DNA of 64,000 nt from Laccaria trichodermophora. Taxonomy: Eukaryota; Basidiomycota; Agaricomycetes; Agaricales; Hydnangiaceae. The DNA lies in contig JACTVC010000027.1 of the NCBI GenBank assembly GCA_018417955.1, positions 855,029-919,028 of the forward strand. The letters are read 5' to 3'. The position numbers were made by a program, and so were the translations under genes. Shown piece by piece: positions 47,502 through 56,977 of this stretch (positions within the stretch are counted from its first letter, which is position 1; every line of letters begins with the position of its first letter). The notes under the pieces are model-generated. The model saw only the letters and a program-made list of their open reading frames with translations, did no database searches and was not told the DNA's origin.

Positions 47502-48260
47502 CTATATATTATACGTATCACGAAATAAAAAATATGATTGCCATGCGCGTAAACCCAGTAAGGGATAGGTCCGTGTTTCCATCTGTCCCCAGTGCTGGCT
47601 CGCCCCCACGATCTCCAAGAACTCATGCACCAAAGGCCCGAGCAATCTTTGACGGATCGAAAAAGCGGAGGGATTAGCATAGGGTTCCACGACATGAGGC
47701 GGTAAAGTGAAGGGATGAGGAAGGGGCGGAGTGGCTCTACAATGTCAGAGATTTCAATAGATTTTTGGCGATGGTGAGAGAGAGAGCAAGACGACGCACC
47801 ATTGAGGGATCGGCCTGACCCAGTACGGGGGCTCCCTGGTTCCCAAAACCTTCTGCACTGCCCGTATAAGCTCCAGATCCGCGCCCCGTTCCAACTCCAC
47901 CAGTGTTGCATTCGACGTGACGATGATAGCGGTGCATCCGATATTGCGCTTGCCGTTGTAGGGCACGGGGCCAAGTCGACATGTCCTGGGTAGTCGGCTT
48001 CGGACTTCCATGATGGTCTGGAATTGGCGGTTATCCTGGTTCATGTCGAGCGCGAATTTGTGTCGGTCCGCCCACTCGTCTTGTCTCTCTGGAGGAAAAG
48101 GGAAGGCGAGAACTGTTAGGCGCACACGCTTCCCAGATCGAGGGTCGCCAGTGTTCATTAGAGGCGGCACTTCACCCATGTCCCCGAGCGTCAGAGGTGG
48201 CTGTGGTTGTTTCGGTGCTTTCGGTTTCTTGAGAGCATTGGTGTTCTTTGTGTCATCCAT
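47502..48260 (-). CDS. conserved small protein, unknown function
   Basis: The first exon (from 48260, MDDTKNTNALKKPKAPKQPQ) has a lysine/proline-rich head. It continues VRLTVLAFPFPPERQDEWAD, VRSRLPRTCRLGPVPYNGKR and ELIRAVQKVLGTREPPYWVR. The second exon ends GPLVHEFLEIVGASQHWGQM, then the TYPLLGLRAW region. Joining the obvious donor (CAATG|GTGCGT) to the obvious acceptor (TTGTAG|A) makes a TGA at the seam. Either another splice is used, the protein ends there, or the gene is damaged. No family was recognised. Confidence 0.45.
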
Positions 48261-48560
48261 AGCATTATCCCTGTAAACGTTCAGTTATGAAACCAAAAAT
48301 TCGAGTCTTTAAGAGACTTACATCGTGTAGCTGTGTTATAGCTTAAAGCTTTGAACAGAACGTGTTGGATGGGAGTTCAAACGTTCAAACGTTCAAATTC
48401 AAATGTCGCTCATAGAGTACTATCACGTGCCTCTTAACATTCCCATCACCGTCTACGCGAATGTGCATAATGCGTTGAGATGCTCCTTCGCGCCAACGAA
48501 ATCTTTCGCAACCGAGTTCACTGGCTCAGCGTGTTTGCGCCAGTCGTTACGGGCTCACCA

Positions 48561-49500
48561 ATGAAGAAGCCAAAATATCCGGATAGTGGGGGTAGTATAG
48601 GAGGGGGGAGTGTGCGTGCTTGTACTAGGTGAGTCCCCTTTCTGCCATTTGCTAGCTCTTCGATCCTCAAACGTATCTCGTTAGTGTCTCGCTCGGCGTG
48701 TTCTTTCTGGCCTTTGGAACAAACCTCTTCCTTTATTCCTTTGTCCTCCGCTCCCATCCCTCCTGATCAAGTTCTTGTCGAGACTCGAGAGGCCCTAAGT
48801 GTTTGCGATCGGTAGGTCTCCGTTTTTCTTTCTTTGAGTGTTGCATTCCTTCCATTCTTCTCCACATCTCGGCTTGTGCTCACGAAACCCCACATTCAGG
48901 TGCGGGAAATGAATGAAACACGTCGAGAAGCGAGAAACCCTTGAGAAGCAACAGCAAATGGTGGTCATGCACCAGCGTCAGCAACAACATCAACAGCAGA
49001 TGTCGCAGCTTCCGCTCTCTCAAGGGTCGCATCGATGGATGCATAGGACATATACAGTTCCTATGACGGATGGGGAAGTTTCTCGCAGCCCCCGCAATCA
49101 CAGTCGCAAGCTTAATCGCACGCGCAGACGCAGGCTCCACCTCATTCATCAAACTCACACTCGCATCCATCTTACACGCCGCATTTGTAAACCCCCACGG
49201 TCACACCTAGTCCGAACGGTTGCTCGCCGCCTGCTGTTGTTTCGTTGGAGGACAAAGGGGTGCATGAGGACGCTGAACATGAGCGTAAATATGAGCGTGA
49301 TGGGCATTCGGAGCGGTTGCCGCTTTCGAGTGTTGGGAGGGGAGGAAGGGTAGGGAGTAAGAGTCGGGCGGGTTTGAAGAATAGCAGAGTAACTGCTGCT
49401 GGAGGGGAGAGCGGCGCTGGTGGTGGTGGAGCATGCTTGCGGGTGGAAGGGGGAGCACGCACGCGGGTGGTGGAGGGAGAAGCACCCTTGTCGTAGGAGG
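48561..49500 (+). pseudogene. possible zinc-cluster regulator remnant
   Basis: A first exon MKKPKYPDSGGSIGGGSVRA-CTR ending at a GTGAGT donor resembles the lead into a Zn2Cys6 cluster. A downstream CGK and coiled-coil, glutamine-rich run (EKRETLEKQQQMVVMHQRQQ) near 48,905-49,010 resembles the linker that follows such clusters. The remaining cysteines are not in frame and several stops intervene. The assignment is weak and rests on general resemblance. Confidence 0.25.
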
Positions 49501-50344
49501 GAGAAGCATGCCAGCTGCCGTCAGGAGCGAGGAGGACGATGCCGGCAAAGAAAAATCTTTGCTGGGTGGATGGGGCTTGATATCGAGTTTGGTTGCTTCT
49601 TTCTATTTTTCCCCTCCCTTGTCGTCGTCGCCATTCTCGCCACCATCACATGCTCCTTGCTGTCCGAGATAACCCTCCCACATAAGCAATCTATCATTCA
49701 TGCACCCGCCCCGGCTTTTACCTACATCCAATCGAAGCAATAAGGGCACCGCTCCCAGCTATAATCCCCCTTTATTTGCCTCTTCTTGAACCAAGCACCC
49801 ATTCCTCGTTTTTCTCTATACGTCATATTACGATAGCCGAAGCCCCGAACACACGACCGACCACCGAGATCAACGATGCTATCTTTTGCGTCCGTCCGCT
49901 GCAAGGAAATCGTGTGTTCCTACATATGCCTCTCTTCCTGGTAGTCTTATCCGTGCTAATGATCATCCCTAGTCCTCAGATGGTGGCTTTGACGGCTTAG
50001 CGAACGCCATCCTCATATCGAGTCTCGTCGCTATGGGAAGAATGTGAGTTTCTCGTTGGCCTTCTTTACACAATTCTCATACCTTTGTATAGTTCGTCGT
50101 CTATATTCTCAGAGAGGAACAGCACAGCCAACATGATCCCCCGTGCATCCACTGATCGTTCGTTATCACTTACGCTATCCAAGCTCCGCGTCCGTGCCTC
50201 TACATCCAACACACACATCACAACGCTTGTACTCATTGGTCGGTCCTCCCGTCCTCTGACGTTAACGTCTCGCTGACTTTAATGAAGGCCTAATCGCAAG
50301 GCCAGCACCCTAATTTCTCGCACATCCCACCAAAAAGTTACTCA

Positions 50345-50865
50345 CCGTCCTTAACTCTTTCCACTTGCACGTCAACACATGGATCAAAGCCATGCAAGCG
50401 GTGACCACGCTCAGGAGGGGCGTTTCCTCTGGCACGGCATCGCAAGATATCAACTTCTGGTTGAGCCTTGAGAGGGCATTGGACGGGATAGATGCGCAGT
50501 CGAGGAGCGAGGAGGCGGGGATGATCATGGATGCACCGAGGAATGCCATGCCACCGTCAGTTTTATAGCTGATACAGGGTCCTACGGATCTCGGTGGGTC
50601 TCTCCTTCCCGGATTTGTTGGTGTGTTCAACGCTAACGATGGGAACAGTAATACCAATAGACTTTCCACTCAACGACCTCCTACTCCGCCTATCCCGACA
50701 ACATCATCTCCCATCTAAAGAGAAAATTCAGACTTTCCCCCTACCCAATCCGTCGAACTCTCCCACTCGTCGAAGCAATCCCAAGAGATTTTAATGACAT
50801 CAGTCTCCGGATCTCAACGACATTGTTCTCGACTAGCATACTCGCCTTACCCCATCTTCGAAGTC
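50345..50865 (+). pseudogene. cytoplasmic dynein heavy chain tail fragment
   Basis: The translated segment LNSFHLHVNTWIKAMQAVTT, then LRRGVSSGTASQDINFWLSL and ERALDGIDAQSRSEEAGMIM matches the conserved N-terminal tail of cytoplasmic dynein 1 heavy chain. Next come a degraded ADTG remnant, IDFPLNDLLL (50,650-50,680), and LSPYPIRRTLPLVEAIPRDF at about 50,735-50,800 in another frame, in the same order as in dynein. The intact protein is over 4000 residues; fewer than about 200 codons survive, broken by frame changes and small deletions. This is a non-functional fragment copied or rearranged into the subtelomere. Confidence 0.75.
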
Positions 50866-51395
50866 TCCTCGCACAAACGACGGGGATATTTAGGACGTGG
50901 GATGATCTCATGCACAGGGGACTTGTTCACACCTTCGTCGTCGCTGTGAATACGTGTCTCATCACCTGTGTTGAACTTCGGGATTTACCACAGAAAGACA
51001 CTTTGGCACAAGTACATCATTTTTTATCACAAATATCACAAATACCGAATTCAAGCACCGTCCACATCGCTAAAAACATTCAAAACCTACTTATGAACGC
51101 AGTTTGCGTCCGAGCATCCGTTACCATCTGCGACTACACACTTCCAAGAATAAACAGCAGCAAACTATACAAAAAAATCCGTGAGCTTCGTGCATGTGGA
51201 GGGGAAAAAATGTACTGACGCTCGTCATGTCATTCCAGCCATCATAGTCGACGCAAGCTTCGCAATTGTCAGCGGTGCACGAGTCCGTGGTGTACAGGAA
51301 GCAAACGTCCCCTTCATTGGCGAAAGACGAGAAGAGATTGGTCTGAAAATGGTCTGGGACGGGCTAAATGATATTTAAAGAGTGAGATTCGGACG
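50866..51395 (+). other. unassigned stretch, no supported gene
   Basis: Short ORFs (for example 50823-51218) continue after the dynein remnant without family resemblance or coherent splicing. Some may be more decayed dynein sequence. Confidence 0.3.
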
Positions 51396-51680
51396 CTAGG
51401 TCTTTGAAGAATAGAAAAGAAAATATTGACTGACGTTACAGGTCCCTACTGCGGCTTCGTATGCGTAACAATTACCAGTGCGAGAGGTTCCGTCGCACAG
51501 AACAATGGCGCTTTGACTGGGGGGAAGAGGGTCGCGGGGAAGCAGGTTCAAAAGCTCACGCTTGGTGGCTTCGTCGACCGTCGCTAGGGATCGAGCTCGG
51601 ACAACGGAAGAGGCAAGCGCGTTCAAGACAGTGAACGTGTTCAAGGAAAGAGGAAGGCTGATGAGGGGAAGGAGTTTCAT
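51396..51680 (-). CDS. small secreted protein
   Basis: The ATG at 51680 opens MKLLPLISLPLSLNTFTVLN-ALA, a secretion signal, followed by a KR-containing propeptide-like segment (DEATKRELLNLLPRDPLPPS) and the short cysteine-bearing body AIVLCDGTSRTGNCYAYEAA-VGTC. The unspliced frame stops at 51396, giving 94 aa. A further exon after VGTC is likely but was not found. A KR site suggests Kex2-type processing. Without a second exon the cysteines cannot all pair, so the gene may be truncated. Function unknown. Confidence 0.45.
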   Translation of the reverse strand: MKLLPLISLPLSLNTFTVLNALASSVVRARSLATVDEATKRELLNLLPRDPLPPSQSAIVLCDGTSRTGNCYAYEAAVGTCNVSQYFLFYSSKT

Positions 51681-51689
51681 GGTGTGTAT

Positions 51690-53043
51690 TGTATGAGACT
51701 TCGAGTTGGTGTTCAAGGCTTGGAGAGTTTTTGGGGGCGTCGCCTTGATTTTATACCTGTAGAGCTCGATAAATATTTGTACCCTTCTCCAGTTGTGTGA
51801 GGTGTTGAGTTTGATAAATATCTTGGTTGGGATCCAGATAGCTCCGTGCATAAATGAATATTTGCTAAAAAAAAAGGGTCAGAGTCACTGCCTTATTATC
51901 CAAATGGGTGGTTCACATTACCAGATAGCAGGAGGCAAACAAAAATTCATTTTCCTATCGTCATCGAAGGCTCAACAAACAACGGGAACTGTGGATTGAT
52001 TACCATCTGAATGATATAACGGAGGTAGCGAATAAGATTTTTGTCTCGAGTCCACTGTCGGTCGGGAATGCATCTACGGTGTTGGAGATTGGAGCACAAG
52101 TTGAGGAAAAGCATGTCCAAAATTCGTGGAGACGTGTAGAGAGCAGTAGAAATCAGAATTTCGAGCATGTGCAGTCCAAGGGCAGTCACCTGAACTGTGA
52201 AAAGATATTGTCCGGCGCACGTCGCCGGTTGTGTGAATTTAACTTACTTCTTTATCATTCACGTTACATTCGCATCTCAGGCATACACGCCAAGGACATG
52301 CCAAGACCAAGCGTCGATTTTTATCTCTTTTTCGCAGGTTATCAATATCACTTGAATATCACAACGAATGGGCATGAAGACTGGGTTCGGAGTGAAATCT
52401 AAAAAGGTTAGTTTATTGCCTTTCAGATTCTTCTTAGCGGCGCCCAGACAGTGGTCACCGAAGTCCCGTAGAGTGGGGTTCCGCTTCGGGGCGACTGGCG
52501 ACGACGACGAGGCTGCGGGGAGACCTAGAGGCTATGCGATAACGGGATGGAGGTGCAATATTAACAAGGGAAAGTAATCGCAAGATTAACTGTCTACTAC
52601 CTCTGAGCCCAGGACAAAAATGCCATGCATGTTGATTCAATTACACAAGGAATAGCCGTTGATATATCCTCCCTTGTAAAGACGTGGCCAACTCGCATTC
52701 CAGATAGATAGTTGTGATAGTGGAACAACAAATGTTGAGGTGACAGCTAGTGAGAGGCGACGATAAAGTTGCGTTTGGGAGGAACGGGGACAGCTTACAG
52801 AACAATTTGTAAGTGTCTTTCCAGGTGACGTATCTATACCCTCCTTCTCGCACCGGGCGCGAGAGGTTTCACATGAAATACACTCAGTTCCCAAGCAGAC
52901 AAAGACGAGCCTAATGACACTGGCAGAGGCGAAAAAGCATAACCTGTGTGGCCACTGCACGCTGACCTTGCCCCAGCTTCAAAGAGATGGATGACATTAG
53001 AGGTATCACTTAAGTAAAATGCCGCGGTGGTGTCTAGATCTTT
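51690..53043. other. last single-copy subtelomeric DNA before the retroelement array
   Basis: No supported gene; short ORFs at 52,079-52,402 and 52,637-52,960 look random. The unique sequence ends at GATCTTT (53,037-53,043), where telomere-like repeats begin. Confidence 0.5.
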
Positions 53044-53058
53044 GGGTTAGGGTTAGGG
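53044..53058 (+). repeat. short telomeric repeat tract (old chromosome end)
   Basis: GGGTTAGGGTTAGGG joins unique chromosomal DNA to the 3' end of the first retroelement copy. Its orientation matches the living telomere at the right end, so it marks a former terminus onto which the element was added. Confidence 0.8.
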
Positions 53059-54310
53059 TGGAGGAGCCACGAGCCGAAGGCGAGTGGCGACGAAGATGTA
53101 TGTTGGAAGAGACTTGTCTGCGAGACAAAGAACAACAGGTGCTGTTGGGTAACAACACATTTCCTGTTTCGCTTTTATAAGCTCTTCGGGTTCTTTGTTA
53201 TGCATTCATTTGACGTCATCAAACAATAAGAGTCTATTAATAGATTTTCTTATTGTTCTGATAAGCATCTTGCGTCATTCCGACTCGGAGATACGTATGA
53301 GCGTAACGCCCATAAGATAAGAAGATAAGGCCTTCTAAACTAAGTCTAGACCGCACAGCCTTTTCGGGAAGATCCGCAAGTCTGTCTCCTCGACTTTTAT
53401 TGGCCGTCTCGCCGAAGCGGGAGAGGCCTCCGACTATACAGAGGGTCCTTACTGGGACCGATAAATCCGAACTTAATCCGTCCGAACCAGATCTTACAAT
53501 ATCTTCAGATAGACGCTCTCCGAGCGCCAGCATGTTTGCCACCACGGCAAACGACAATGTGAGCATTCTCATCACCATGCCAATTAAATGGCATAAGACC
53601 ATGTAGAGTTACGCTTGGCGTTCTACGTACTATTAAGAGAGTGAACGGACCTTATTTTTACTACCCACCATGCCGGGGGGCGTAAGGTTAGCCTTGTTAG
53701 GGTTAGCGTTAGGGTTTGGGTTAGCTACATATCGTGGTGTGAGAACCAGGAAAGATCGTTTTATTAAAACGTAGTACTTACGGTTAGGTTTAGGGTTAGA
53801 GTTAGGGTTAGGATTCCCTGAAAATCTCGGTTAATACCGTCTGTATAGATTTTCGATAATCGAAGTACTTACAAGATGTGTGACGTTCATTTTGTGTTTA
53901 TCTTAAGTTTTTTCATTATTAATGATAAACGAACGAGAGTGAATATAATTTTTGACTGAAAACGCGTCAATCAAGAGACCACAACCTGGTATCATATCCA
54001 GGATGTCACAAGACGGATCAGCTGGGTCATTGGCGGTAAACGTTCTGGGGAGTATCAGGGGGAACGTTCGTCACTACAACTACTAGTCATGTCCTGATAC
54101 AGATCCCATACTTGTCCATTGACATCATCACGTGGACTTAGGCGATCGCCACGCTTAATCAAGTTATGGCCTTTCCGTTTGATTGCGTTGATATGCACGT
54201 CAGGAGTCTGCCGAGGTGTCATCATTACGTGGATTTAACTGAATACCACGCTGTCGACAGGTCGGCCTCACTGACGCCACTTATGTGACATTTTGATTTT
54301 ACATTATCTC
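53059..54310 (-). ncRNA. structured 3' region of element copy 1
   Basis: Homologous to the 3' regions of copies 2 and 3. Hairpins that keep pairing while changing sequence include TGTT/AACA (near 53,141), GGTCC/GGACC (53,444-53,459), ATGCCA/TGGCAT (about 53,577-53,594), plus the constant CGCTC-TCC-GAGCG (53,514-53,526). Two TTAGGG-like tracts lie at about 53,697-53,725 and 53,784-53,812. The RNA would be read from the minus strand. Confidence 0.6.
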
Positions 54311-55720
54311 CTAAAGGAGTTGTCTAAAGGCTAGATCGTGAAACATGTGCTCCAGGTCCCCCGAATCATTAGAGGAATCAGACTCTTCTGTTTCGTAATG
54401 TGGATTCGAGTTCGGTATTTCTGAAGCTAAAGCGTCATGTTCTATTCGAGAGATAACCGTCTTTTTCCAAAGACTGGTAAGATCGAACAAGTTCCGAGTT
54501 CTTTTACGGCTTGTGATCATTCGTCTGTTGAGTATACTAATTTTTCTAATATCCGGCATGAGGTGCTCCCCATTGTCCGTATCCAGCTCAACACAAAGGG
54601 TCGAGAGGACGCCGTCCAGCCCCCCGTGGGAGGCACTGAATCTTGGAAACTTCACATTGTAATCTGAAGTTTCGGCGCGAACTATCCAGTCGCGCCAGTA
54701 TCCCAAAACGGTTTCTCCAAGCTCTCGTGCGGAGAAGAAATTCCATGCAGTGTTATAAATAGACTTAAGGACGAGAACTTCGTCCGAGGTGCGCTCCTGA
54801 ACAGAAAGGCGCTTGTTCCAACGTTCCCGGATGTTATCCGAAAGCCATTTATAGACTAGATCAGACGGGTATCCACGCGCTATATAAAGGGCTGCAAGAC
54901 CCTTCATTGCTCCGCAGTAGTGTGAATTAGTGCTACTGAGCGTGGCCAGTCTGGACATCTCACCAATAAAGGTACCCCGTTTTACGTCTAAGGGGTGATG
55001 TGATATCCATGGAATTCTTTCCATATGGTTACGTGCCTTGCGATAAGGCATGTGCTGCAACGTATTGTTGCCGAAATCTTTGTAAAGACACATGTCTAAG
55101 AAGGGTTGATGTGAATCTGACACGTTCCATTCTATAACACAGCCGTCGAATTTGATTGCGGACATAACATTTAACGCCTCCTGCTCTGAGGACGCGTAAA
55201 CTATCGCTAAGCAATCATCGATATAACGCCCGTAGAATGGTATCTGCGGGTTTGCTAAGACACCGTATAACTCTTCGAAGTGGGCGCCAAAAAGGTTGGC
55301 CAGGTCTGGTGAGTCCGCTACGCCCATTGCTAGGCCGCGCGTTTGACGGTATTTTTTGTCTAAGAACTGTGTGACTAAATCTGCATTTCCTACGTTAAGA
55401 CACATCAAGAAGATCTGCATCTCCTTGAGTTCCTGTATCGTTGTGGCGCCATTAGCACCATACGTGAACTTCTCGTAAGCAGCCGCGACTATATCTAGAC
55501 ACTGCTCAAAAGGGATATTCGGGTAAAAGGCTACCACGTCACCGGTTACTATGTACCATTTGTGACTCGTAAGGATTTTTAGATTACTTAATTTTATCGC
55601 CAAGTCTTTGGATCCATGAATTATGGTGGGCGCCGCTCTAATGAGCGGTTTAAGATTTTTGCTAACGTACTTAGCGGCGGGGTTTTGGATGGCACTGTGG
55701 CATGGTATAATAGGGCGCAT
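54311..55720 (-). pseudogene. Penelope-like reverse transcriptase, 5'-truncated (469 aa left)
   Basis: The frame begins inside the RT domain at MRPIIPCHSAIQNPAAKYVS. It retains motif A (TGDVVAFYPNIP), motif B region (GLAMGVADSPDLANLFGA), the catalytic YIDD (FYGRYIDDCLAIVYA) and the downstream FLDMCLYKD...ISHHPLDVKRG blocks typical of Penelope RTs. The whole N-terminal half is missing because the copy is truncated at its telomere-facing end. No GIY-YIG endonuclease follows the RT: the protein ends ...FHDLAFRQLL. The M shown is internal to the family protein, so this copy is dead. Confidence 0.85.
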
Positions 55721-55748
55721 TTTTACGGGTTCCTTATGTATTTTAGGA

Positions 55749-56977
55749 AGTGGAGCCCGAGCCGAAGGCGAGGGCGATAAAGACGTAGGTGTGAAGTGCT
55801 TGTAGGCGAAAGCAAAGAACTACAGGTGCTGCTGGGTAGCAACACAACCCTGTTTCGCTTTTATAAGCTCTTCGGGTTCTTTGTTATGCATTCGTTTGAC
55901 GTCATCAAACAATAAGGATTCTATTAATAGATTTTCTATTGTTCTGATAAGCATCATGCGTCATTCCGACACGGAGATACGTATGGGCGCGCAGCGCCCA
56001 TAAGATAAGCAAGATAAGGCGGTCTAGAAACAATCCGGAGTTCACCAGAACGTTCGAGAAGTGCCGTAGGTCTGTCTCCTCGACTTTTATTGGCTTTCTC
56101 GCTCCGAAGAGTGGGAGAAACCTCCGACCATACAACAAGTCCTTACTAGGACTGATTACTAAACGAACTGAGTCCGTTCCGCGCCTATCCGGCGCTATCT
56201 TCAACTTAGACGCTCTCCGAGCGCCTACGTGTTTAGCGACCATGCCAAACGGTTACGTAAACATTCTCATCACCTTAACAATTGAAATTGTTATGCGAAG
56301 CTATAGACTTAAACGCATATCGTGCTACGTACTATTAAGAGAGTAGACGGACCTTATTTTTACTACCCGCCATGCCGGGGGGCGTAAGGTTTTCTTTGTT
56401 AGGGTTAGCGTTAGGGGTTAGGGTTAGCTATATTTCTAGGTGTGAGAACCAGGAAAGATCGTTTTATTAAAAACGTAGTACTCACGGTTAGAGTTAGGGT
56501 TAGTGTTAGGGTTAGGATTCCCTGAAAATCTCGGTTAATACCGTCTGTATAGATTTTCGATAACCGAAGTACTTACAAGATGTGATAACGTTCTTTTGGA
56601 ACGAGAGTGAATAGATTTTAGCGATAAACGCTTCATAAAGAGGAGAACAACCAGCAGCATAACTGGAATAAAATATAGGTTTACAGACAAGTGGAGTCAA
56701 AAGCGGTAAACAGTCAGGGGTAACGCGCCAGGGGAACGTTCGTCACTACAACTACTAGTCATGCCCAGTTTGTCATGTCCCGAAAGTCCTTTGATGCCAT
56801 CGCGTGGATTTAGTCGAAGACCACACTAATCAAATTTAGCCTCGTACGCTTGAAGCTTTGCTATGCAAGACCGGAGTCTGCCAGGGTGACATCATTACGT
56901 GGACTTAACTGAAAACCACGCATAGTCAGGCCGGCCTCACGGTGTTCAAACTATATAATATTTATTTACGTCCAACT
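55749..56977 (-). ncRNA. structured 3' region of element copy 2
   Basis: Equivalent hairpins to copy 1 but with changed stems: TGCT/AGCA (near 55,830), AGTCC/GGACT (56,138-56,153), AACAAT/ATTGTT (about 56,277-56,292), GCGCC/GGCGC (56,180-56,194) and the constant CGCTC-TCC-GAGCG. ACCTTA...TAAGGT (about 56,350-56,390) and GAAAATC...GATTTTC (about 56,523-56,557) are kept in all copies. Two telomere-like tracts are at 56,398-56,425 and 56,487-56,517. In the RNA these read as CCCTAA, able to pair with a telomeric 3' overhang. Confidence 0.6.

Larger units (their letters stand above)
53059..55748 (-). mobile_element. telomeric Penelope-like element, copy 1 (5'-truncated)
   Basis: The most centromere-proximal of three head-to-tail copies. 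It contains the 3' region (53059-54310) and the C-terminal half of the reverse transcriptase, then stops within the coding sequence at TTAGGA (about 55,748), where the 3' end of copy 2 starts at once. It is the most diverged of the three, consistent with being the oldest. Confidence 0.85.

Noticed and set aside
55905..56243. 112-codon minus-strand ORF in the 3' region of copy 2 (also 81 codons in copy 3)
   Set aside because: Copy 1 does not keep this frame and the hairpins there covary as RNA, so a protein is unlikely.
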